From NCBI GenBank assembly GCA_963717135.1, contig CAVQVN010000009.1, positions 372,001-436,000 on the forward strand: DNA of 64,000 nt, written 5' to 3'. Below the pieces are notes generated by a model that saw only the letters and a program-made list of their open reading frames with translations, made no database searches and was not told the origin of the DNA. The stretch's first letter is position 1. Each line of letters begins with the position of its first letter. This document shows positions 41,012-48,339 of this stretch, in pieces. A program made the position numbers and the translations under genes. The stretch comes from UBA4744 sp963717135. GTDB taxonomy: Bacteria; Actinomycetota; Acidimicrobiia; Spongiisociales; UBA4744.

Positions 41012-41709
41012 GCATTCAACTCGAGGTCATCCCCGACGATCAGTGGGCAGACCGGGTCGCCGCCCGTTGGGCGGTTCACATCGAGCAACGGCCCACCAGC
41101 CGATTATGCCTGCCGACCGGCGAGACACCACGACCGTTTTACACCCGGGCGGCTCCGTCCATCGATTTTGGGCGGGCTACCGTGTTTCTGCTTGACGAGT
41201 TCGGCCTCCCTCCCGATGATCGGGCCCGTTGTGATGCAATGCTCCAGCGGGACTTTTTGGCCGGCCTCGCCCGACCACCGGCGCTTCTTCACACGCTCGA
41301 CGTTCAGGCCCCGGATCTAGAAGAGGAATGCCGCCGATACGAGGGTCTCGTCGACGAGGGCGGCCTCGACCTCACTCTGCTCGGCCTCGGTGGCAACGGC
41401 CACGTCGGGCTGAACGAGCCCGGCACAACGGCGCAGGCCGGTACCAGGGTGGTTCGCCTGGCATCAGCCACCAGGGTGGCGGCCGGTCGCTACGGATCGG
41501 ACCAGGAACCCGAGTGGGGCATCACGCTCGGCCTCCGCCCCATCCTGGACTCAAGAGAGATCTGGCTGCTGGTGACCGGATCGAACAAAGCCGAAATCCT
41601 GGAACGCATGCTCAAAGGACCGATCGGCCCCGAACTGCCGGCCAGCTTTCTTCGGAACCATGCCAATACGGTGGTGTTAGCGGACCAATCGGCCGCCGGG
41701 AGGTTGTAG
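41008..41709 (+). CDS. nagB: Glucosamine-6-phosphate deaminase / 6-phosphogluconolactonase family
   Basis: A 233-residue sugar isomerase-fold protein. 'SRLCLPTGETPRPFYTRA' (phosphate loop), 'ATVFLLDEFGLPPDDRARCD' (catalytic Asp), and 'DLTLLGLGGNGHVGLNEPGT' (the NagB GNGH motif with catalytic His) are present. With nagA nearby, deamination of GlcN-6-P to fructose-6-P and ammonia is the best reading; 6-phosphogluconolactonases share the fold but rarely the 'LNEPG' wording. GTG start overlaps the previous stop (GTGA). Confidence 0.8.
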   Translation: MSIQLEVIPDDQWADRVAARWAVHIEQRPTSRLCLPTGETPRPFYTRAAPSIDFGRATVFLLDEFGLPPDDRARCDAMLQRDFLAGLARPPALLHTLDVQAPDLEEECRRYEGLVDEGGLDLTLLGLGGNGHVGLNEPGTTAQAGTRVVRLASATRVAAGRYGSDQEPEWGITLGLRPILDSREIWLLVTGSNKAEILERMLKGPIGPELPASFLRNHANTVVLADQSAAGRL

Positions 41710-41761
41710 GCGCGAACAGTCAGCTGTCAGTGGTCAGTGGATGCGATGAGAAACCAGGGGA

Positions 41762-41909
41762 GGGTCAAGCGATAGCCGCGAGGCCGTCTGGCCAGCGCTT
41801 GACCCCCATCCCTCAGTGTCATTATGGGGGGAATGTGGCGGGATAGCTCTCCCCATCCCTGCCCACCGGTTGGTGTGGCTTTTCGAGGGTTGTGCTTCCC
41901 GCCACATTC
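41762..41909 (+). ncRNA. Structured non-coding end of IS110 element (possible bridge RNA)
   Basis: The 307 bases between nagB and the transposase fragment hold no gene but two strong hairpins. GGGTCAAGCG (41762-41771) pairs with CGCTTGACCC (41796-41805). GAATGTGGCGGG (41831-41842) pairs with CCCGCCACATTC (41898-41909). A 15-base direct repeat, CCGGTTGGTGTGGCT, occurs at 41866 and 41914. IS110-group elements carry a structured bridge RNA upstream of their transposase, and position and folding agree, but no loop complementarity to ends could be tested. Confidence 0.35.
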
Positions 41910-42016
41910 CTGGCCGGTTGGTGTGGCTTGATAGGAGTTTGGCTTCCGGCCTCGACTGAGGCGTGCCCACCGACCGGTCCTGTTGACACCCTCCGAGTTG
42001 GAAGGAGTACAAGGAC

Positions 42017-42481
42017 ATGATGGTCGTTTTGGGAACAGATGCCCACAAGAAGACCCACACGATCGTTGCGTGTGATCCGGGGGGTGCCGAGATCGGGTCG
42101 ATCACGGTTGCGGCAACATCGTGTGGTCATTTGCGTGCGGTGCAGTGGGCGGCGCAATGGGACGAGCGGTGTTGGGCGATTGAGGATTGCCGTCATCTGT
42201 CGCGTCGTCTGGAAACCGAGTTGCTGGCAGCTGGGGAGACGATGGTGCGGGTGCCCCCGAAGATGATGGCCGGGCAGCGTCGCTCGGCCCGGACTCGGGG
42301 TAAGTCAGATCCGATTGATGCGCTGGCAGTGGCCCGGGCTGCGCTACGGGAACCGGATCTGCCTCAAGCCCGGTTAGATGGCCCGGCTCGTGACCCCTCG
42401 CTTCGCTCGGGTACTTCCCCCTTCCAGGGGGAAGCCATTCAAACTCGCTCGTGGCTCGTTCCACGTGCTCTCCCGGCGTGA
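42017..42481 (+). pseudogene. IS110-family transposase, 3'-truncated
   Basis: The N-terminal ~124 residues are a DEDD recombinase domain: 'VVLGTDAHKKTHTIVACDPG' (first Asp), 'CWAIEDCRHLSRRLETELLA' (Glu), 'KMMAGQRRSARTRGKSDPID' (Asp pair). From about base 42389, after 'LPQARLDGPAR', the frame leaves the family and ends as unrelated sequence ('DPSLRSGTSPFQGE'). A whole transposase is ~350-400 residues and needs the C-terminal serine domain, absent here. GGAAGGAG precedes the ATG. It marks an insertion between nagB and the leftward operon. A small hairpin, CTTCCCCC/GGGGGAAG, lies just after the break. Confidence 0.88.
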
Positions 42482-42578
42482 GTCGGGGAGCTGTCCGAGC
42501 GAAACGAGGGCTGAGGGGGCAAGACAGGCCATCCGCGGTCCGTTGTCCGCTCTCCGAAAGAGGAAGGGCGCGACGGGA

Positions 42579-43532
42579 TTAGGCAAACGCCAGGAATCTT
42601 GCGGGGTTTTTGACGAACATCGTGTTCACGGCCTGATCGTCTACTCCCAGTTCGCCGAGTATCTCCACGAAACGGGTGGCTAGCCACACCAGACCGGGAC
42701 CGCCGTTGATGGCCCACATCGAACGGCGGGCGGCATCGCTCGAAAGCATCAATCGCTCGGTATAGCCCTCCCCCACCATGGCCGCGACGATACTTGCTGT
42801 GTGATGGATCGACTCCTCACCTTGCCGGGAGGCCTGGTCGTACTCGAGGTACACACCGGTGGACAGCAGATCGCGGTGATACGGGAGATCATGCACTTTG
42901 TCGGTGTGCGAGATCACGATCCGATCGAGAGGAACGCCGAGGCGTCCGAACAGGTCGATCTGTGCCATCGCTCCCCGCCCGCCTTCGCAGTGCGTGAGGA
43001 TCGGAACGCCGGTCTCCGCCTGTGCCAGCGCGGCAGCCTCGAACACGCGAACGTCGCGATCCGTCGGGGCATCCTCGAGAACCGCGACCTTGAGGATGCC
43101 GGCCCGATGCGGTGTGCGGCGGATGACCGGTCCCCTGTAGTCATAGCGATCAACCCCGTCAACGATGTCGGCGGTGAAGAGGCCGGCGAGAACCTCCGGA
43201 GGCTCTTCGGCCGTCCAGCGCTGCCCTTCGTAGTACTTGGAGGTATGGAGACCGGTACAGGCGACGACATGGACTCCGCTCTGGCGGCTGATCTCTGCCA
43301 GCCGGATCGGGTCGCGCCCGGAGGCGGCCGGCATGGCATCAACGATTGCTCCGACCCCGGCCTCGGTGCACGACGAGAGTTCCCGAACGGCCTCATCCAC
43401 GCTCGTCAGCAGGATGTGGGGCCAGCGGTCCACGATCAACTGAGAGTCGATGATCAGATGCTCATGAACGAACGTGAAACCAAGGTCGGCCGGGTCGATG
43501 TCGCCGAGCACGGTGCGGACCAGGGCTGTCAT
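42579..43532 (-). CDS. Phosphotriesterase-family lactonase-like hydrolase
   Basis: A 317-residue PTE-fold hydrolase. Metal ligands are visible: 'GFTFVHEHLIIDS' (HxH), 'GILKVAVLED' (the lysine normally carboxylated), 'VPILTHCEGG' and 'RIVISHTDKVHDLPYHRDLL' (two histidines), 'LMLSSDAARRSMW' (Asp). Many relatives hydrolyse lactones or sugar-derived esters rather than phosphotriesters. Its start overlaps the FAD oxidoreductase stop by four bases, so it is last gene of a leftward operon; a lactonase acting after a sugar oxidase or dehydrogenase would make sense. Confidence 0.85.
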   Translation of the reverse strand: MTALVRTVLGDIDPADLGFTFVHEHLIIDSQLIVDRWPHILLTSVDEAVRELSSCTEAGVGAIVDAMPAASGRDPIRLAEISRQSGVHVVACTGLHTSKYYEGQRWTAEEPPEVLAGLFTADIVDGVDRYDYRGPVIRRTPHRAGILKVAVLEDAPTDRDVRVFEAAALAQAETGVPILTHCEGGRGAMAQIDLFGRLGVPLDRIVISHTDKVHDLPYHRDLLSTGVYLEYDQASRQGEESIHHTASIVAAMVGEGYTERLMLSSDAARRSMWAINGGPGLVWLATRFVEILGELGVDDQAVNTMFVKNPARFLAFA

Positions 43533-44833
43533 GTCGACGGGACTTCGAGAATCGCTCGCTCTGTCCGCAAACGACCCTGAATGTCACCGACCGGGACAGC
43601 TCGAATCGCTCGCCCGCCCTGGGTCGAGAGGGCCGCGGCGATGCCGGCGGCATGGCCCATGGCCATACATTGGGCCATCGACCGGACCGACGCCTGCGCG
43701 TCGTGGGTGGCGGAAAAACAGCGGCCGACCGCCAGCACGTTGGCGGCGTCCCTCACGATGAGGGTGCTCATCGGGATGCCAACGGCGGTCCCGTCGGGCA
43801 GATACTCCCAGTTGGTGCCCGTCCCGGCCCCTCCGTGGTGGTCTTCGATGGGAGCACCACACAAGCCGATCTGATCATCGAACTGGCGAGCTGCCAACAC
43901 ATCCTCCTTCGTGAGCCGGTAGTCGCCGTAGACCCGGCGGGTCTCTCGCACGCCGATCTGAGTGGACAGTGCCACCAGCGAGGCGCGTTTGTAGCCCGGC
44001 ACCCGATCGACGAGAAACCGTGCATACTCGAGCGCCTGGCGGCGCCCCTCCATCTCGGCCCGGGTGAGCGCATCGGGATCGGTCGCGATACCGGCATATT
44101 CGATCCTGGTCATGACGGTAGCGATCACTCCGTCGATCGGGGTGATGTGATCGGAACCCTCTCGCCGGGGAAGGTCGTACTCGCCGGACTCGGCCGCCTC
44201 GGCCATCAGGGCGTGCAGCTCGTCCCTGCTGATCGCCGCCCGGGCCGGGTGGTCGACGTTGGCCATCCGGAAGGTGGTGGTGAGGGTCTGGGCGGGATCG
44301 ATCGATCCCGCCGCCTCGTACCCGAACCCGGCCTGGTGGCACACGTCGGCGTCACCCGAAGCGTCGATTACGACCTGGGCGGTCACCCTTCGCAACCCGG
44401 CTTTGGTGGCCACCACCACGCCCGTCACCATTTCGTCGGTCACTTCGACATCTTGAACGAAGGCATGCAGTAGCACCGCCGCGCCTGCTTCAACGACCAG
44501 AGACTCCCACACCACTTTCAGATGCTCGGCCATATAGGTGATGCCGGTCCCGGCGCCGTAGGTATTGGGCCGCTCGACGACCCGCCCGATCGATCGCAAT
44601 CCGGCCACCACTTCGTCGGCGATGCCGCCGACCACCTTGCGGGCCCGGTCGCCCGGGGTGTAGAAGCCGTAGAAGGTGTCCAGCACCGCCGTGGAATTGC
44701 CACCCAGAAACGGAAGCTTCTCGATCAACAACGTGCGGGCCCCCGACCGGGCGGCAGCGACGGCGGCGGTGGCGCCGGACGCCCCGGAACCCACCACCAC
44801 CACATCAAAGTGCCCATATTCGTCTGCGGCCAT
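43529..44833 (-). CDS. FAD-dependent oxidoreductase (PF12831-type)
   Basis: A 434-residue flavoprotein. The dinucleotide-binding loop is 'FDVVVVGSGASGATAAVAAA' at the N-terminus, then 'TLLIEKLPFLGGNSTAVLDT', 'QVVIDASGDADVCHQAGFGY' and the C-terminal FAD site 'VLAVGRCFSATHDAQASVRS'. The family (FAD-dependent, 'GGxS' group) often occurs with sugar or cyclitol degradation genes. The ATG at 44833 has GGAGGGTGG upstream. It lies 60 bases after the isomerase and overlaps the PTE gene by four bases. Substrate unknown. Confidence 0.85.
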   Translation of the reverse strand: MAADEYGHFDVVVVGSGASGATAAVAAARSGARTLLIEKLPFLGGNSTAVLDTFYGFYTPGDRARKVVGGIADEVVAGLRSIGRVVERPNTYGAGTGITYMAEHLKVVWESLVVEAGAAVLLHAFVQDVEVTDEMVTGVVVATKAGLRRVTAQVVIDASGDADVCHQAGFGYEAAGSIDPAQTLTTTFRMANVDHPARAAISRDELHALMAEAAESGEYDLPRREGSDHITPIDGVIATVMTRIEYAGIATDPDALTRAEMEGRRQALEYARFLVDRVPGYKRASLVALSTQIGVRETRRVYGDYRLTKEDVLAARQFDDQIGLCGAPIEDHHGGAGTGTNWEYLPDGTAVGIPMSTLIVRDAANVLAVGRCFSATHDAQASVRSMAQCMAMGHAAGIAAALSTQGGRAIRAVPVGDIQGRLRTERAILEVPST

Positions 44834-44893
44834 CGCCACCCTCCACGCTCCCACTCCCGTTCGAGGGAAGGGGTATTCCCGGCTCGCCGGCGG

Positions 44894-45808
44894 TCAGTGC
44901 ACGTAGGGAGCCAGCACGTCGCGGGCGATGAGGAAGCCTCGCTTGATCAACTCGTCGGTCTTCTCAAAATCGCGGTCCTCGTGCTCGATGATGATGGGAC
45001 CGTCGTAGCCGACCCGGTACAGGGATCGGAAAACCACGGCCCAGTCGACATCACCCAACCCGGGAAGCCGCGGTATCTGCCAGCCGATCCCCGACGAGAG
45101 CGACCCGTTCTCGTAGAGCCCCTCGTAGTCGATCATCACGTCCTTGGCCTGGAAGTGATAGAAACGTTCGCCGAATTCCATGATGGCGCTCTCAATGTCG
45201 ATCATCAGCCAGACCAGGTGCGACGGATCGAAGTTCAGACCAATGGTCTCTCCAAATTCCTCGAACATCCGCCGCCAGATCTTGGGGTTGTATGCGAGGT
45301 TGTGACCGGACGGCCACTCATCCTTCGAGAAGATCATCGGACAGTTCTCGATGGCGACCTTCACGTCGTTGTCCTGGGCCGCCGAGATGATCTCCGGCCA
45401 GACCCGGGTCGCTTTCTCCCAGTTCTCGTCCTGGGTCAGAGCTCGATCTGCGCCGATGAAGGTATTCACGACCCCGACGCCCATCTTGCCGGCGGCCACG
45501 ATGACCTTCTTCAAGTGATCTATGACCATCCGGGCATGGTCTTCATCCGGGTGCAGCGGATTGGGGTAGTACCCGAGCCCGGAAACCTCCAAACCCTTGC
45601 CTTTCATACGATCGACGATCTCCGATGCTTCAGCATCGGTAAGGCCGTCGACGTCGATGTGGCTGGTTCCGGCGTACCGGCGGACGTCACCACTCGACGC
45701 CGGCCAGCAAGCAATCTCGATCGTGGTGAAACCGTTGTCCGCGGTCCAGTCGGCTACATCGTTGAGTGGTGTCTCCGCAAACGGGGCGGTGAGAAGACCG
45801 AGCTTCAT
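44894..45808 (-). CDS. Sugar phosphate isomerase/epimerase (xylose isomerase-like TIM barrel)
   Basis: A 304-residue AP-endonuclease-2/IolE-type TIM barrel. 'MKLGLLTAPFAETPLNDVAD', 'TTIEIACWPASSGDVRR', 'VKVAIENCPMIFS' (metal Glu), 'NFDPSHLVWLMIDIESAI' (Asp/His), 'HFQAKDVMIDYEG' and 'PIIIEHEDRDFEKTDELIKR' (metal Glu) are present. Such proteins isomerise or epimerise sugars and keto-sugars, or act as lyases on 3-keto-glycosides together with Gfo/Idh enzymes. It is second gene of the operon, ten bases after the Gfo/Idh gene. Intact. Confidence 0.88.
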   Translation of the reverse strand: MKLGLLTAPFAETPLNDVADWTADNGFTTIEIACWPASSGDVRRYAGTSHIDVDGLTDAEASEIVDRMKGKGLEVSGLGYYPNPLHPDEDHARMVIDHLKKVIVAAGKMGVGVVNTFIGADRALTQDENWEKATRVWPEIISAAQDNDVKVAIENCPMIFSKDEWPSGHNLAYNPKIWRRMFEEFGETIGLNFDPSHLVWLMIDIESAIMEFGERFYHFQAKDVMIDYEGLYENGSLSSGIGWQIPRLPGLGDVDWAVVFRSLYRVGYDGPIIIEHEDRDFEKTDELIKRGFLIARDVLAPYVH

Positions 45809-45818
45809 GCTTTCCTCC

Positions 45819-46973
45819 TTATCGTGCGACGGTCACCCAGCGTTGCTCCAATGAGCTACGGGCGACCGCCTCGGTTACAAGCAACGCATCGTGACCATCG
45901 GCAAACGTCGGATAGGTCGGCGCCGGTGAGGGCGCCCCCGCCAGGACGTCCTGGTACACCTCTCGGAAGAGGGCCCGGAAGGTGTCCGGATATCCCTCGA
46001 CGTGGCCGCCGGGATACCCTGTCACCCGGACCGCGTCGGGATGGTTGATCGACGGGTCACGCTGAAGCACCTCATTCGGCCGTCCGCGATGCCCGATCCA
46101 CAACCGGTCGGGATCCTCAGAGAACCATGAGAGCGCGGACTCCGCTCCGTCTACCTCGATCGACACCGCGTTCTTGCGTCCGGCCGAGGTCTGGGAGATG
46201 GCCACCATTCCCCGGGTACCGTCTTCGAAGCGAAGCAGAATCCCGGCACCGTCGTCGCTCGCCATCGCTTCTTCAATCAGCTCATCGTCGTCTCCGGCGA
46301 CGGCGAAGGTCTCGACCGGCCCGGACGGATGACGGCGGACGGGAACGAAGGTGTAGAGATCCGCCATGACCTCAACCACACGCTTCCCCGTGATGAAACG
46401 AGCCAGGTCGAGCCAGTGTGACCCGATATCAGCGACGGCTCGCAAGCCGCCCGCCTCTTCCGGGACCAGACGCCAGTTCCAATCGGTCTCGAGAAGCAAC
46501 CAATCCTGGAGGTAGCTGCCCGTCACAAAGGTCGGATTACCGATCGCCCCTTCTCGCACCATGGCAGCCATCTGGTGGTTGAGCGGATAAAACCGGATGT
46601 TGAAACACACGGCGTTGACCAGGCCCGAAGCTGCCGCCCGATCGACCAAGTCGGCGGTTTCTTCCGAGTTCAAAGCAAGTGGCTTCTCGCAGACCACGTG
46701 CTTGCCTGAGTCGAGACATACCCGCACCTGCTCCGCATGTAAGTGGTTCGGACTGGCGATATGCACAACGTCGATGTCCGGGTCGGCCACCAATGCCTCA
46801 ACGCTCTCGTAGACCTGTGGCAGATTGGCGATCTCCCCTTTGGCGGCCGCCCGTTGGGGAGTGGATCCGACCACTCCCATCACATCGATACCTAGCCTTC
46901 GCAACGCCTCGACATGGGCCACTCCAATGAAACCGACCCCGACAACCCCAGCCCTGATTTCGCTCAATCTCAT
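45819..46973 (-). CDS. Gfo/Idh/MocA family oxidoreductase
   Basis: A 384-residue sugar dehydrogenase-fold protein. The Rossmann loop is 'IRAGVVGVGFIGVAHVEALR', then 'DVVHIASPNHLHAEQVRVCL', 'GKHVVCEKPLALNSEETADL' (catalytic Lys in EKP) and 'GLRAVADIGSHWLDLARFIT' (active-site His). The ATG at 46973 begins right before the NAD loop; the frame is open to 47039. It is the first gene of a leftward four-gene operon (oxidoreductase, isomerase, FAD enzyme, lactonase) divergent from the ABC importer, with an operator-like site between. Confidence 0.9.
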   Translation of the reverse strand: MRLSEIRAGVVGVGFIGVAHVEALRRLGIDVMGVVGSTPQRAAAKGEIANLPQVYESVEALVADPDIDVVHIASPNHLHAEQVRVCLDSGKHVVCEKPLALNSEETADLVDRAAASGLVNAVCFNIRFYPLNHQMAAMVREGAIGNPTFVTGSYLQDWLLLETDWNWRLVPEEAGGLRAVADIGSHWLDLARFITGKRVVEVMADLYTFVPVRRHPSGPVETFAVAGDDDELIEEAMASDDGAGILLRFEDGTRGMVAISQTSAGRKNAVSIEVDGAESALSWFSEDPDRLWIGHRGRPNEVLQRDPSINHPDAVRVTGYPGGHVEGYPDTFRALFREVYQDVLAGAPSPAPTYPTFADGHDALLVTEAVARSSLEQRWVTVAR

Positions 46974-47047
46974 AGCGCTCCAATCGGCTCGACCCGGCCC
47001 GAAGGATAGAGCAGACCCCACCGACGGCGAAGTGCCCAACCGAGAAC

Positions 47048-47060
47048 GAAAACGTTTGCC
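47048..47060 (-). promoter_or_regulatory. LacI-type operator candidate 1
   Basis: On the minus strand GGCAAACGTTTTC; on the plus strand GAAAACGTTTGCC. It is one of four 13-bp matches to GGCAANCGWTTWC, with the central CpG typical of LacI-family sites. It lies 75 bases before the leftward Gfo/Idh gene and 104 before the rightward ABC substrate-binding gene, placed to control both. Confidence 0.6.
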
Positions 47061-47163
47061 ATCCAGACCCTAGTTCCGCCATTTGAGGTCGCCGAGCGAG
47101 TGGACATCGGCCTCATGGTCTGCGACACTCCGACCCGGCCCTTGCACCAGGAGGAGTTCGTTA

Positions 47164-48258
47164 ATGGCCAGAAATTCATGGTTCAAGAAATTCGCGTTGA
47201 TGGTGGCAATTGCGTTGCTGGCCGTCGGCTGCGGCGAAGACTCGGGTTCTGACGGCGAGTATCACATCGGATACTCGAACGGTGGCGGTGTCGGCAATGG
47301 GTTCCGAGAAGAGCAGGTTTGCACGGCCAAGGCTGAGGCGCTGGCATTGGGTTCGGTCGCTCAACTCACTACGATCCACCGGAACACCGACGCAGCGGGA
47401 CAGCTCTCGGACATCCGTGACCTGATCGCCGCGGACGTGGACGCAATCGTCTTCAACCCGAACGACCCCGATGCGCTCAATCCGGCGCTCGAAGAAGCGA
47501 ACGAAGCCGGAATCCGGACGGTTTCCGTCGACGCATTCGTCAACCACCCGGACACCTACAACTTGTACAACAACCAGGTCGATTACGCCTACCTGGGCGC
47601 CAAGTGGTTGTTCGAAAAGCTTGGTGGTGAAGGAGTTGTCTATTACATGCGCGGTTTCGCCGGTCACCCGGCCGACACGGACCGCCACACGGGCTTCCTG
47701 AAAGCGCTGGATGAGAATCCGGGCATCACGGTTGTGCCCACGATCGACGGTGTGCACACTGGTTGGGATCCGGCGACTACCACCCAGTTGATCAACGACT
47801 TCATCGCCAGTGGCCAGTACGCGGAAATCGACGGCATCTGGACCTCCGGAATGGACTCCCAGGTCGTCGATGCGATCCAGCAGGCCAATCTGGACTTCGT
47901 GCCCATCGTGGGTGCCGACCTCGGCGCCTTCGTCGCGCAGCTTCTCGACACCGAGAACTACCCGGGGCTCGAAGGAGCGGCCGTGACCAACACCGCGGCT
48001 GTCGGTGGAGCCGGTATCGGACTGGCGGTTGCACTGCTCAACGGCGAAGACGTCGAAACCGCGGCGGACGCCCCCAAGCCGAACACGGTTCTCCTGGTGC
48101 CGGTCATCGCCGAAAACACCAGCGCCGAAGGAATCGCATTGTTGGAGTCATGGCAGGTTGACGGGCTCGACCCGCTCTGGCCACTCGGTCTTCAGATCGA
48201 GGGTTGGACAACTTACACGCCCGAGCAGGCAGTGGCCTGCAAGGGGCCCGGCGAATAG
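47164..48258 (+). CDS. Sugar ABC transporter substrate-binding lipoprotein (RbsB-like)
   Basis: A 364-residue periplasmic-binding-protein type I lipoprotein. The signal ends in the lipobox 'LLAVGC' near residue 20. 'YHIGYSNGGGVGNGFREEQV', 'AADVDAIVFNPNDPDALNPA', 'EANEAGIRTVSVDAFVN' and 'EIDGIWTSGMDSQVVDAIQQ' are the standard sugar-binding fold blocks. The ATG at 47164 has AGGAGG upstream; the frame also opens at 47083. It is the first gene of a rightward importer operon (binding protein, ATPase, two permeases). The ligand is unknown; ribose/inositol-type sugars are the class. Confidence 0.9.
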   Translation: MARNSWFKKFALMVAIALLAVGCGEDSGSDGEYHIGYSNGGGVGNGFREEQVCTAKAEALALGSVAQLTTIHRNTDAAGQLSDIRDLIAADVDAIVFNPNDPDALNPALEEANEAGIRTVSVDAFVNHPDTYNLYNNQVDYAYLGAKWLFEKLGGEGVVYYMRGFAGHPADTDRHTGFLKALDENPGITVVPTIDGVHTGWDPATTTQLINDFIASGQYAEIDGIWTSGMDSQVVDAIQQANLDFVPIVGADLGAFVAQLLDTENYPGLEGAAVTNTAAVGGAGIGLAVALLNGEDVETAADAPKPNTVLLVPVIAENTSAEGIALLESWQVDGLDPLWPLGLQIEGWTTYTPEQAVACKGPGE

Positions 48259-48277
48259 GCCATCCCTGGCTCATTGC

Positions 48278-48315
48278 AACGTTGATGCGCCGGTAACCTC
48301 CGGCGCATCAACGTT
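48278..48315 (+). terminator. Intercistronic 16-bp hairpin
   Basis: AACGTTGATGCGCCGG (48278-48293) pairs perfectly with CCGGCGCATCAACGTT (48300-48315) across the six-base loop TAACCT, between the binding-protein and ATPase genes. There is no T-run and the next gene starts 25 bases on. It probably acts as an attenuator or mRNA 3'-end stabiliser giving more binding protein than membrane components, rather than a full stop. Confidence 0.7.
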
Positions 48316-48339
48316 ATCGGACCTCTAGAGCACGCGACA

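Noticed and set aside
42390..42578. Continuation of the IS110 transposase in another frame downstream of the break
   Set aside because: None of the three plus frames resumes transposase-like sequence. The stretch is unrelated DNA with a short hairpin.
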